A DNA stretch of 64,000 nucleotides from Xestospongia muta (Eukaryota > Porifera > Demospongiae > Haplosclerida > Petrosiidae): NCBI GenBank assembly GCA_963693285.1, contig OY848930.1, positions 1,550,001-1,614,000 of the forward strand, in the 5' to 3' direction. Position numbers and translations under genes: made by a program. The notes beneath the pieces are model-generated. The model was given only the letters and a program-made list of their open reading frames with translations. It searched no databases and was not told the DNA's origin. Below, piece after piece: positions 28,601 through 41,288 of this stretch (position 1 is its first letter; the number at the start of each line of letters is the position of its first letter).

Positions 28601-31600
28601 AAATTTCTAAAAAAAAATCATCAGATGGCAGTAAAAACACCTCAAACACCAAAACACCTACTTTATGACACTGTTTGCCTAAAAATTGGGCTACAACTAT
28701 TATGACAAATAGGTGTTATGTCATTGACATTGTGGCTAATATGTAGTCAGGTCCATACTGCCACTCTTGAGATGTTTTATCGCCATTCTTACTTTTAATG
28801 ATTTTTTATAGATATTTTTATTTACTTGTATTATTACTATTTACTAGTGAAAGGTGGTTTTACAACTGCAGAAACATTCAGAAACAGTTTACATATCTTC
28901 TATATCTCAAAATAGCAAGCAATATGTACAATACAAACAGGTTCATTAATACTATCATTTAAGCTATAAAACTGCAGCTATATTGCATTTCTGATATACC
29001 TCATAATCAAAATTTTACAAGCCATTAGTCAACTCTATTTGGACAGAGTATACTAATCTAGTGATCACAATAACAATGTCTTTCATTCTTTTCTAGACAA
29101 CAGCTGAGCTATTATATGCAATATTGACTGCTAAAGTTAAGAATACTTTCCATAAATTAAATGTTCATGCTGGTAAGAGATGATTTTCCTGTTGAATATG
29201 TTAGTAATTTTAACCCTCTAGCTCTTAAACCTTCTGATGTGATAGCTTTCTTCAAGGACGTTTCTGATCAGGCTTATGAAATCCAAGATGCTTATGACAA
29301 ATGTAAAAATGCTAGCAGCAAAATGAAAGTCCTTTCTGTAACAGTATTTTTGGATGATATTAATACTGCATCATCTTTGGGTCTGTTTAAGGAAATCATT
29401 GTAGACAAGACTATTGATGGCACTGTAAGCATTGTATTATATTAGTAGCTTTCCATACATATGCAAGAATGATTAATATTATAACTTTACTCTTTATTTC
29501 TTGTAGGCTCTACCACCAAATGTCTACATTATTGGTGCTTGTAACCCACATCGTGGTAATAGCTTAGCTGCCATGGCAACTAATGAATCTTGGATTGGTA
29601 GCAACTATTATGTACGAGTGCTCCACCCAACACTGAACATGTTGAAATGGGATTATGGCTCTTTAGATGAATATCAAGAAAGAGACTATATCAATGCTAA
29701 GCTTCGTCTCATGCATCAAGAAATGCAGAATGTAGAATTAGCTAATCTAGCAGAATTAATTGTTTGCAGTCAGAATATTTTGCGAGCTTTTGCTTATCAA
29801 CAGCTTTGTTCTCTTGGTGTGGATGAGATAAATGCTGCAAAATGTTCAAAGAGCTCTGTAAGTCAAAGAGACATTCAACGTGTCTTCACTTTCTATGAAT
29901 GGCTTATGAAAGTATATGTTAAATGCCAACCTTATGGAACTAGTGAAGACTACCACCAGGTGGCCATAATTGTTTCTCTAGCCCTTGTTTATTATTTGCG
30001 ATTGGATGATACCTATCGAGCACAATACATTGAGGCTATGCATAAATCAGCTCATTTAACTGGTGGGTTATCTTTCTCCGATATCCTTCAGAGAGAGATT
30101 GATTGGTACATTAGTCAGATGGATATTCCTCCTGGTATTGCCAAAACTGAAGCCCTCAAGGAGAACATATTCAGTATTATATTATGCACTATGACACATA
30201 CACCTCTCATTATTGTCGGGCCATCTGGATGTTCTAAGACCCTCTCATTCAACCTTGTGACTGCCAACCTTCGTGGACAGGAGTCCAAGATGAAGCTCTT
30301 CCGAGATACTGAGATATTTCACTCACTGGATCCACACTACTACCAATGTTCACATCGCACAACATCCAATGAAATCCAAACTGTATTTTCCAGGTCAATT
30401 AACCGGCAACGTACTTATGCACAAGTCCCATTACCCATTTATTGTGTTGTATTTATGGATGAAGCAGGTCTTCCTGAAGAGAGCTTAGAATCATTGAAAG
30501 TTCTGCATTATCATCTTGACAGACGTGAAGTCTCATTTGTAGCTATCTCAAATCATATGCTTGATGCTGCTAAAACTAACAGAGCTGTTTCTCTATTTCG
30601 ATCTGAGCCTTCTGTGGATGAGCTATGTACACTTGCTAAAGGTTGTCTTTGTGACACTCCTGATGATCCACCTCCTGAAATAAAGAAGGATGTTGAATTA
30701 ATCGTTAAATTTTGTCCGTTGTATCATAAGTTCATGGAGCGATCAGATTTTCGACGATTTTTTGGTCTAAGAGACTTTATTCATTTTATTAACTATCTCA
30801 AACGACAACGTGGCATGAAGGGGATCACAGAGAGACTGGTAATGCAAGCTTTAGAGAGAAATTTCAATGGTCACAAACTGTTTGACACCATTTGTAAAGA
30901 AGTTTTGAGTGTGGTAAGTTATTGCCTCACCAAACTTAATATAGTTATTTTCTCTTTCTTAGATGGGTCCTACTAATCAACGACGACATAGTATTCTTGA
31001 AGTTCTTTATGATAGTCTTAGAGATCAACCTCAACTGCACTCTAGAGAGAATGAAGTTCGTTACAAACTCGTAATTGACTCAAGTGAAGACAACTCTCTT
31101 CTACGTTTGCTATTTGCATTTGGTATTCTTAAAGAGAAAGATACAAGGACATATGTGTGCAGTGACTTTCCTGGAGATTCTCATCAACAAATGGTACTTC
31201 ACTAACTTTAGTTACTTTAGTATTTTAAATGCACAGTTAAGAATATCCGAAATTTTTTAGCATTTTTTAGTAAATTTTTTAGCATATGATGTTGTTCAAA
31301 ATAAATTAGATGTTGATGCTTAGGAAGATTATCCCTTTTCCAATTTCTTTGTTTAGAGTCAGGTGGTAAGGAGGTAGATGTATAAGAATAGTAGTAGGCC
31401 AAGTTAACTCTCATCATTTCAGTGCTTTTAAAATAGTTTGGTTTATGCAAACAAAATGATGATGTTGTCTCTACATAACACTTGTACATAACAACAAAAT
31501 CATCATTATCTGGATTCAGTATATCTATTTTTGATTATTTTCTGTTTGCTGTTATATTTGGATGATCCTATTGTAATTCATACTTGTTGTGATGCAATAT

Positions 31601-34600
31601 TTTGTTCATTTAAAGCAGTATTTTTTAATGTACTTTGCAGAATAATGATGCATTTTCTCTTGTCAACAGATCAACACAATAGCTGCAATACGTCACTCAG
31701 CTGCTGCTGGACATACTGTTATTATGAGCCAAACAGATGAGCTTCATGAAAGTTTCTATGACCTCTTTAACCAACGATTCCGTCGCATTGATGACCCAAA
31801 AACTGGTCCTCGATTCTATGCTAATGTTGCTATTGGTGCTCATCATAAACCTTGTCGTATACATCCTGCATTCCAATGTATTGTTGTAGTCAAGCAATCT
31901 CAAATTGATGACATTCCTCATGCTTTCCTGAATCGATTTGAAAAATACAGTCTAACTCACAGAACCTTATTGGATGCTGTCCTAAGTAAACAACCAGCAT
32001 ATTTAAAGTCTGTTATACAGAGGGCATATGAAAAGGTAAATAGCATGTAAGCACACATGTATGCAGTTGACTCACTTGTACCTGCTATTGCTAATATGAC
32101 TTTTAATTTCATATTAATAAAATCTTTTCACTATGTGTTGTTTAAATTGTCTAATGTTTTTCTCTGTAGGCTTCTGAATTTATTGAGCATGTTGGTGGGC
32201 CTGCGAATCTATATGGTCTTCATGATGACACTTTAGACTCACTTGTACTCAGTTTGTTACCTCCAGTTGGCTTCCAAGACTTTATAGAAACTGACAAACC
32301 TGAGAAACCAGAGACAATTCCTCAAGGAATACGTCCTGATGTGTTCTTGTTGAAGAAACTACTTCGAGCCTTGAGAAAAAGATCTGGGTTTAGACTGCCT
32401 CATGTAAGTTAACTTTAAGCTTTAGTTACACCTAGTTTGGCACCACTGACTACCAACATATACACATACAGAATTTTCTTTCATGTCTTTATGAGAAAGA
32501 ATGATAAATGCTACAAACAGAGACAGTTTTTAATTATTAGTTGATCAAATATAGGCTAAGAATGTTTTTCTTAGCCTATGTTTGATGTTCATTGGTATGT
32601 AGTTGTAAATTATTGCTATGCCAAGAACTATTAAAATCTATGAATCAAGTAAAATAGCATTGTACTTGAGCGAGTTGATCTGTAGAGATCAACAACATAA
32701 GTGCAACATCTGTTCAGCTATTGCTTTTCCAATACACTCCTTCATATAATATGTATTATACTATTTATTTTTCATCTTATTCAGTTCACTCGTGAAGAAT
32801 TAGCTGGTGATGCTGAACATGTAATGCAACTAGTTTCCCGTGACTCTCAATTTGCTGGTCAGCTGTCTGCCTTAACTCATGAGGATGTCCTTCAAGCTGT
32901 CCCTGAAGCACTACAAGGACTATATCACACAAACAAAGGAGGCCGGACTGACCTCTCTATTAATGCTTGCATGGTTATATCTGGTATGTATTATTACTAC
33001 AATAGGACACATATGATCATTGTTATTTGAAAATATCATAATATTCACAACATTCTATGTGCCCTATAGTATTTTTGCAGTGGTTGATACGTCACTTATG
33101 CAAGAGATTAATGCAGTTGATGACTACTGAGGCACTTACTACTGTCTATCATTCTTTGCCACATTCTTATACTGAGACTTATCTCAAACATCAGAGTCAT
33201 TTCAATTTGCAGGCTCTGGTTGAAAGACAGTTACAAGTAGTGGAACTTGATGATCGGATTGACAGGTAGATGGCTAAATTACTAATTAAATATAGTGTCA
33301 TTGTTGTCTATAGATCCACTACTGGAACAGCAAATCGTCTTCTTCTCTTTACACGATCTTCTGCCATCATTCATCAACTCCCAGCTTGTTATCCTGTTAC
33401 AAGATTTTCCTCTCAACTGTTATGTGATTATGATGATCTTATACGTAACTTAGTCTATTACTACACGGAAGATGTGTGCATCTGTAAACTTTCCAGTATC
33501 ACCTCACAAGCTAACATGACAGAAATCCTTAACTCTTTTTGGTTGTCCAAGAAACAACGCATTATCTTGTTAGTAGCTAATATGAAGGAGACATCTCGTA
33601 AAATGATTAGTCATTTGAGAGTGATGATTGAGGAAATTGACACTGGAGAGAAGCTAAAGCTGTTTGTTTTACTTCTTCACTTTCCTCCATCAATGTTTAC
33701 TACTCCCTGCTATCCCACTCTCTTCAGTAATACATGGGATCATCATTACTTAGATATAATTGGTCAAAATACTACTGGTCAAGTGATGGACATCTGTGAG
33801 TGGCTCTCTCTTTGCTGTTGTTATCTCTCCTCACAACACAGGCCTCAACAGCGAGTCTTTATGCATCTTTCCACTCTACTTCTTGAAGCAATACCAACCA
33901 TATCGTCACGACTCTTCTTTGGTAAAGTAGAAGGTGCTTCATTCAATTGCCAATTGGATGTACCACGTCGTAACAAAGCACTCCAGCAGTTATTTGAAAC
34001 TGGAGTTGGTGAGATCCTTTGTGAGAAATTTCTCAAGTATTGGGAACCGAGAGTCATGTTGGAATACTTGGAAAAAGCAGCAATGTTAACAACTACAGTC
34101 CAGACTAATGCTCTTAGTATAACAGACTCTGTCCAGACCATTTTACGAGACACATTTTTGGATTACATTGTCTACATGATTGCTAAAATGAATGAAGATA
34201 TGAATATTGATATTGTCATGGATCCTAATTGTTCTCAAGTGACACATGATCTTTTCTTTTCTCTGTTACGTGTCTATCCCATGCCTAAACTCTCCCAGCT
34301 GAAGGCTCTCAGTAGTTTTGAGCACAGTATATCTAGTCTAGAGTCCTCTCAGCATGCTCCTTATATACCTGGATTCCCATTTTATCGAATGGTATCTATA
34401 ACTATGGAAAAAATAATTGACCAAACAAGGAAGGAAATTAATCTGCGTTTGGATACCCTCCATGAGGAAACATCATTGCCAAAAGTTATTAAAGATAAAA
34501 GTCATCTTGTTGTTACTATGCAGCAACAAATAGAAGGGACCATTAAACAGATTCTTGAGGTAAGAGCCTACCATTCCATATCATAAGAGTGTTCTCTAAC

Positions 34601-37600
34601 ATTGATTCTGTGATTAAGTTATTATCTGGATTTGGTGTATGAATTTATAGGGACCAGTGTTTAGAAATACTTTGAGTTAAACATGTATGTTCATGCATTT
34701 ACATGCTTCTTTGTCTTACCTTATAGTCACCACAGCAGACACCACTTAAAGTTGCACTTCAAGCTATGATTGATAATCCTGACCTCATGAAGAAATATAG
34801 TGAGGCTTTTATACATCAAAAGTTACGTCTTGGAGCTAGTTCAGCTGGTATAAGTTTTCGTATTCTTCATCTGACCTTTACCCAGCTCCATCCTACCAAA
34901 GAACTCCTCACACGTTTAATTCTACTCCATGTGTGCATGCATGTTTATCAGTTGGATTTATCTCGTTTGGTCCAAGTACTTCGTCCTCTGGATACCCTCC
35001 TTGACATGGCTGCTGTTGTTTCTGATGACCCATTTGCTGAAGCCCATCCTTCACCAACTGCATCTTTCCTTAGTGCTGTCCAGGAGAGTGGTGATCTATT
35101 AGGTCAACCAGGTGACCTCGGCAAGTATGTATTGAGAATTTTGTTTAGTGCTCTTGCTGGATCAATGTTGGATCAAAACCCTGAGGATAGTGTCACTCAA
35201 GAGAATATTTTCTTGTGGTATGAAGTCTACAGAGATGTGGTAAGTGCTATTGATATTGACTATACTGATGTTACATTTTATAAATAATCCTTCTTGTGAT
35301 TGTGGAGTTGTTCTAAAGTCATTTGTCTCTCTATTCTATTTAGATGTCAATGTCTGCTGTCAAGGATTATTTGTACAAGAATCTCACAGAGATATCAAAA
35401 ACTCAGCATAATATTATGCAAGCAGCATTCTTAGTGGTCCAAAGTAGCTATGGTTATGATGAGATTGAAGCTCTCGGTACTGCTAGAAAAGTGTTCAGTA
35501 TTCTATTTAGTACTTACCTCTCTGAGAACATGGAGGTATTTATTAAATAAAATTTGATATATTTGGCTGAAAAGTGTCAATTGGCACTGGGCAGTGAGTG
35601 ATATATCTACTCATTTTACTCTCCCTTAGATGAAGCAAGAGGCTTCTCCAAGACTCCAAGATGTTGTCAGCATTATAGTTCAAGAATTGTTTGGCTCCAG
35701 TATTGATGTTGCATTACAACATCATAACACTCAACTGAGACGCATTCTAGAAGGTCTCTTTTCTCACTATTTTTCAATCCATCGCCCCACACCCAATGCA
35801 CAAGATTGTCAGTGGTTCTTGGAGCTTGTCAACAAGAACAGACATTGGAACATTGATTATTTGTTAGATCAAATCAGAGCTCTACACATGTCTGAAACTA
35901 AGTCTCCATGTCCACAGGTATCTTCTCCTGATGAGGAACATGAAAGTCATGGATGTATTTCTATGTCAGTGTATAAATACTACTTGACTTTGTTACTTGA
36001 TAAAGCTGATGACAGCAATGTAGGCACACCAACTATGACATCATTGGTGTTTTACAAACCTTGGGTAAGCTGGTTATAAATTATTCGTTGAAATATTCTA
36101 AATTAATATGGTTATCTATTCCGATTATTTTGTTTTCTTAGGTTCGTGATTTGGTTGGTAAAGTTTTAGTTACTAGTCAGCATTCTACTGCTACTGCTGG
36201 ACCTTATATTCCTACCTTTTATCAAGAATGTACTGGTATTAAGTGTCCTACTACAGTTAAGGTTAGTATAATATATGTGAGGGTCAGGACTTGTGATACA
36301 CATACTTCAGAACAAGTTGATGCAACAACCACTGGCTCACTTGTACTTTGTGACAGTACTCCATCATCTCATAAGTAATGATTTTAACCTTACTAGTCTT
36401 GTAAGAGTGGCAAATGGTATCTCTGAGGTATACTACTACAATGGATTATATTACACAATCACTTTATAAACCTTATTTTTTAGAGCCTTGAAGAAGCTAC
36501 TTTATTGCAAGACAAGGTTTTACATAACATTGAAAGACAAGCTGTTGTTCAAGCTGTTATTCAACGGTTAGCCATGAGTTTAAATCCTTCTGACCCCAGT
36601 AGTATCGGTGCAGTAAGTATAACATTATCATTAACTACTGTAGTAATTCATGTAATGATTGTTTGTTTAATAGGTTTCCACCATCATCACTGACATCAAT
36701 CATCTTCTTGATGATGAGAGTATGGGAGGTGGAGATGCTGGTGGCCATGGTCTAGCATTGTCTCTCCACCTTTTGAAAGAGCTGCATAGCTTCAAAAAAT
36801 TTACAGAATTACTGGGACCTAATTCATTTTGTAAAGAATTCAACTGTTTGGTTCGGCTGAGTACTGCCATTGAGCTCCCTGAAGAAGAGCACTTGTTCCC
36901 TTTCTTGGTATACGTGGGTAAAGGGAACTTACTAAGGGATCTTTACGAACGTGTTGGACGTGCTATGCATACTGTACATACAAGTGGAGGTCGCAAAACA
37001 GCACGATTAACCTTTTTAGCTCAAGAATGGTCAGTAGCGTATACTTGCACAATGTTGGAAATTATATATTTTTATTTAATCAGGTCACAAGGTCAGGTGA
37101 CTATCTCTCTTCCTGATGGTCATGAGGTTTATGGAGAGAGATCTAGTATTTTTAGAATGATACTTTGGCTTAATGTGTATTACAAATTTTATTGTCAAAA
37201 GGTAAAAACTGTCTCTATTCATTTACTACTCTATTATGATGTTTATATCTATTAAGAAATCTTCACCAGTTCTTGTGGACATGCTCAAGGACCAGTTGCT
37301 GTATGCTGTACAGCCTACTCCGCTCAATAAACTGATATCTTGTTTCTTGGACCCTTCCAAAATGATCAGAGAAGCTAGTCTTGACAGCAATTCTCCCACT
37401 TATGATGATCCTATATTTACTTTGTTTAATCCAGAGAGTAAGGATGACAGTAAGGAGGATTGATGGACAGAGAGATTAGTAAATAGTTTGATGATAGACA
37501 GGCAGCTGGAGAGATGAATGGATCACATACTTGAGATAAATGGATAGGATATGTCATAAGGTTGATGTTGTATAGATTGGGACATGTTGTATAAATATGT

Positions 37601-40600
37601 ATACAATAACATCAAAGGGGTAACTGATCTTGTTATGTTGTAGATCCTTGTGATGCTGCCCTTCGTCATGCACTAGCTAATATGATAGCTGTAGTGGTTG
37701 CAGCTCCACCTACTAGTACTCACTTGTGGTTACATATGTTCGCAGCAGACCAACTTGCTCATACACATATGACTGGATTTATGGTAAAATTTAAGATTTA
37801 TAGGAAAGTTCTCACATACACTGCTACCATGTCACAACTTCTATCTATTATCAAACCCTCTGTTCAGTAGTCATTTCATTACACTATAACAGCATAAACT
37901 TTGTATATACACTCAATTTGTTCGTTTTTATTGGTTAAAGTTACAACTAAAGTTTGTATCTGTACAAGATGATAGCCTTAATTAATAGTTAGCAAGAAGA
38001 ATTAGTAACTTTGATCATTGTTAGATATATTCAAAACTAGACAATCCTTTGTATATTTGTATAACTGGTAATGTTCTTCACTTGTAGTTGGAGACACCAG
38101 TTGGTCAAGATGATATTCATTATGATGCTGGAGTTCAACTAACTGATAATGGTTTCTATGGACAACAGAGTTATCTAAAACATGCTACCCGTGGCACTTT
38201 AAGTCTCCAGTCACTTTATCTTCTTCTTTGGGCTAATGCTGGAGCATTCTGTGTTGGTCTTCTTACTGATACTGAGAGTGAGAGTAAAATGTGTGGTTCA
38301 GTCTTCCCAAAGTATTTCTCTGTTCGTCAATTCTGTATGAAACAACTGAAGACATTATGGGGTCACTTGTCAACTAGTTTGGGTATCTCTGTTGAAGAGA
38401 GGTCATTTTTGGTGTCCAGAACTATGTGGAATCTGCTCAAGGTTAGATTTATTATAGTCATGTCAGTGAATGAGACATCTTGATTCTTTCTTTGTGTTTA
38501 CCTTTGTCTCTTTCTTAGCTTGCCTGTGGAAATGGCAAGATGTTAGCTGGTAAATTTTCTACTATTGCTTCACTAAACAAGTATGAAACCACTTGGTATA
38601 ATTCTGTTTTCATCCCAGTATGGAACACTCTTAAAGACGAATATGCAACTTACGCTAACTTGTATAGTCATGACATCTTCAGAAACATCAAGTTAGTAAT
38701 GTATTTAACATATAAATGTTTCTAATGTGGAATATAATAATGTTACAATGCAAAAAGCACTAACAGCTCATAAACTACTACTTTCATAGCACCTACAGTT
38801 TTGGACAATTCAGAAGCTTGTCTGTAACTAGTACTTTTGCTATATAAAAATAGTACAAGTGCAATCATATTGATTTCTTTGTTTTATTTCAGAACACTTG
38901 AGGCTCGTTATCCTTGTTTCACAACAGAGAATGCTTTCTTACAAGCTCTTCTCTCTAATGCTAGTATTGGTGACCACATTGCTAGTAGTGAACACCTATT
39001 AGCTCAACTAGCACTATTGCGACACCAACTTGAATTAGGTGGACTATTGTTGCCTGATTTGGTAGAGCTTTATCAATGGATTCATCAAGAACTTAGTCAT
39101 GTAGTCACTCGAAGTGATGCTGAAACCATTCCCCTATCTCGTGCAGTGCAGGTCCTGGCTAAGAGTTACTCACCTGAGGAGGGAGAGAGGTTACATAACT
39201 TGTACAAGAAATTAAGAGGTACTTTTATTTTAGTGTTAGTGACAAACAATAGTAATTGTTGTGACTTTGTAGCCATAGTTTTTATATACAATAATTTCTT
39301 ACATGAATTCACTGTATATTATTTTGTTTGCTAGATACTTACAACCAGTACCGAGAGTTGACTGGTCAAAATGTATCTCCTCTTGAAGATACTACTCCTC
39401 TTCTTCATGTGCTATCTTGCAGTACAGATAGTGGTGATAGCCCTGATCTCCTTTATAATATTATCAGTGATATTGTAAGCTATTTTTAGGAGTCTTCTGA
39501 TTTTACTTATTTGTTTCATTTGAAGATCACAACACACAACAACTTCCTTATGAAAGCTGAGAGTGTAATTCGCTCTGATCCTGACTCTCCTTTGGCTTGT
39601 TATCTACCTAAAGAATTACCACGTATTCATCCCACAGAGTTCACTGATCAGAACTGCATTGTAGAAAAATCTCAATGGTTAACATAATTGACTAATGTTT
39701 ATTACAGGAGCCTGTGGACTTGAAGTTTCATTTACATTTGGTTTTTTTCTTTCTGTAGCCTCCATGGACTGACTGTGTTTAATCTTCTCATTAACAGTCG
39801 TTCAGCTCTCCCTTCACCCTTGTATGATGTGACTGGATGTCACACTTCACTTCCTTGTTGGCTGCCTAGTCTTACTAACCTTCAGCTACTCCAAGAAGAC
39901 ATCTTCTCAGCTCATGTAGCTGGGAAGCCATTGATTGGTCCACCACAGAGTCTAAGAATACACTTTGCATTCAGAGATGTTCATCATCATGCCAAAGATA
40001 AGTAAGAAAAAGCACAAGTTTTTATAGCATTTTACTGTGACATGTTTTTTCAGCTTATCTGCTATTGAGGCTGACTTAGAAACGATATCCAGTAAACTCC
40101 TTGATGAATTCAAGGTATTCCTCCTTGTATTATGTTTATATACATGTATCTTGTTGGTTTAGTGTCCAATGAACGAACATACTATTAAACTTTTGGAGCA
40201 ACATTTTCATAGTGCTGCCTATCATAGTATAATGGAAGTTCTTTGTGGTTTAAGAAGTGTAGCTGGACACTTAATAAAGGTAGATGATTACTAATATACA
40301 TTATATTGATGTTATCTTTATTTTCAGAATCTGATGGGTATCAGTCAAAGTGAACTGATAGATTTAAATGCAATTACAATTGCTGAGTTCTTATCATCTG
40401 TCTTTGAAACTCATGAGCCTTTGAAGAGTGTCACTGGTAGTAAGAAGAGTGTCTTACACGAGATTGGCATTTCCAGGTTACCATCATGTAGTAGTGAATT
40501 GTATAAAGAGAGCATTTGTTGTTTTTGGAGTTTTCACATCATTTGTCAATAATCATTAATGTGTTTGTTTCTCTCTCCTTGTAGCCTAACTCTAAATCAG

Positions 40601-41288
40601 TTTGCAGCTCTAGAGAACATCTCCCTTACTCACCTACATGATGTCTTAAAATGGTTTGTTACCTGGGTCAGTCAAGGATGGTACGAGTTTTGCTCTCTAC
40701 CTTATTCAATGAAAATCAGGTTGAATGCACCAGATATGGAGGCACTCTATGCATTACCAGATCATTACACAGGTAAAGTAGAATCTATTATCATATTGGA
40801 ATACTGCTCCATTTTATATCCACAGAGTCTCATAGTCAATTGTTGAAACAATTGAAAGCATTGGTTATGGTACTGAGTCATTTTGAATCAACTACTATCA
40901 CATCTATGGCTCTTAAAGACAGTCAGGTAAGGAAGGATACAATAGTAAATCCTGTTATTCTTTTGTCTTTCTCTCTCTAGCTTTCTATTGTGGAATTTCT
41001 ATCTCGTCTTGGTGAATGTACTGAACAAGAAGACTTGATGCAACTTGTTCCTGAAACAATTCTTATTGAAAATTATGTTGGATTCCGTGTTATCCTTAAA
41101 CAGTCAGTTTTAACACTTACAATTAAACTTTATTATTATTGTTATTGTGTACATGTAGGTTGATTTCTCGTCTTCAAAAGCAGTTATCAAGTGAAAGCCT
41201 CTCTTTACATCCCCCCAAGAAATGTTGGGATGACTATGTCGATGATCTTTGGAAGAACAACCTCTCTCATTTCCGTAATCTACATTGA
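10663..41288 (+). CDS. RNF213-like: RNF213-like giant AAA protein (65 coding exons, about 5,748 aa)
   Basis: Manual splicing with GT-AG junctions gives 65 in-frame coding exons totalling 17,247 nt, from ATG 10663 to TGA 41286-41288. Human RNF213 is 5,207 aa: a stalk, six dynein-like AAA units, then an E3 module. Here residues 1 to about 2,300 are stalk. Three P-loops follow: GHAGDGKS (2348-2355, AAA2-like), GGTGVGKT (2750-2757, AAA3-like) and GPSGCSKT (3214-3221, AAA4-like). Walker B motifs are VFLDD (2950-2954) and VVFMDEAG (DE at 3294-3295). The strings GACNPHRGNS and FLNRFEKYSL are family hallmarks. In vertebrates RNF213 is a cytosolic ubiquitin ligase on lipid droplets and intracellular bacteria. 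No C3HC4 RING or RZ finger is visible after the AAA ring, so ligase activity here is uncertain. Extra length comes from a stalk duplication. Largest introns: 23031-24317, 24626-27545 and 27821-29096. Confidence 0.9.
15086..16869 (+). repeat. Intragenic tandem duplication, copy A (stalk of RNF213-like gene)
   Basis: Runs from within the exon 14981-15239 (LSMNIPGLFAVEPSKND) through the exons at 15310-15366, 15411-15669 and 15771-16110 and into the long exon 16156-17026. It matches copy B in exon order, exon phase, several identical exon lengths (57 and 340 nt) and intron sequence. The end of the copy holds a smaller repeat: the segment coding CQLFNLVRDLYELLSP (about 16795-16868) repeats the one at 16349-16422. 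Confidence 0.9.
16870..18560 (+). repeat. Intragenic tandem duplication, copy B (stalk of RNF213-like gene)
   Basis: Starts inside the fused exon 16156-17026 (LSMRIPELFAVESSKND) and continues through the exons at 17080-17136, 17181-17430 and 17536-17875 into the exon starting at 17927. It ends near KILVDY, where unique sequence resumes. The 44-nt introns 15367-15410 and 17137-17180 differ at only two positions, so the duplication was genomic and recent or kept alike by gene conversion. Confidence 0.9.
21159..32403 (+). other. AAA ATPase ring region of the RNF213-like gene
   Basis: Exons in order. 21159-21261 plus 21307-21485: split AAA2-like P-loop GHAGDGKS with no acidic Walker B that I can see. 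24318-24625: AAA3-like GGTGVGKT. 29222-29424: its Walker B, VFLDD. 29507-30913: GACNPHRGNS, then the AAA4-like GPSGCSKT and FMDEAG, then ISNHMLDAAKTNR in the sensor region. 31670-32035: AAA5-like, with the split family motif ending FLNRFEKYSL. In human RNF213 only AAA3 and AAA4 hydrolyse ATP while AAA2 binds it (family knowledge), and the P-loops here fit that scheme. The second acidic Walker B residue of AAA3 is Asp (GAT, 29356-29358) where Glu is usual. Confidence 0.8.
26285..26990 (-). mobile_element. Degraded Ty3/Gypsy-type pol fragment (RT end and RNase H) in an intron
   Basis: It lies in the 2.9-kb intron 24626-27545, antisense to the host gene. The reverse strand reads first a connection-like stretch (QAMKNYPVPT, then YYQKFIANFTSI, near 26990-26800), then an RNase H-like stretch at 26681-26490 (VYISQKLLLREEPYS, ECLAIVWAIKTLN), then ARLARWSLYLQ and KGKENRNPDD at 26506-26285. 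These are hallmarks of Ty3/Gypsy pol. Stops and frame changes between blocks make it non-functional. No LTRs, gag or integrase were found nearby, so it is an old truncated insertion. Confidence 0.8.
32543..32588. other. Intronic inverted repeat (hairpin of about 19 bp)
   Basis: GATCAAATATAGGCTAAGAA and TTCTTAGCCTATGTTTGAT are near-perfect complements separated by about 5 nt. They sit inside the RNF213-like intron 32404-32784. It may be a small foldback relic; the arms are short for a usual pre-miRNA. Confidence 0.6.
32785..41288 (+). other. C-terminal region of the RNF213-like gene without RING or RZ finger
   Basis: Exons 41-65 of the model encode about 2,030 residues of helical sequence. 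They include the family-like stretch LFVLLLHFPPSMF (exon 33314-34559), an E3-shell-like segment (exon 34727-35239 onward) and IITTHNNFLMKAESVI (39457-39573, spliced). I looked for paired Cys/His ligands of a C3HC4 RING after the exon ending at 34559 and for the CxxxH...CxxC pattern of an RZ finger further on, and saw neither. The 167-nt intron 34560-34726 at the expected RING position contains no such coding sequence. Every junction keeps frame, so this is not explained by an obvious gap. Confidence 0.65.

Noticed and set aside
31217..31489. Antisense open frame in an intron of the RNF213-like gene
   Set aside because: Low-information composition, no recognised domain and no splice context. 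Most likely chance.
34560..34726. Possible missed RING exon at the expected position
   Set aside because: The 167-nt interval has in-frame stops and no Cys/His pattern, and the flanking exons join in frame without it.
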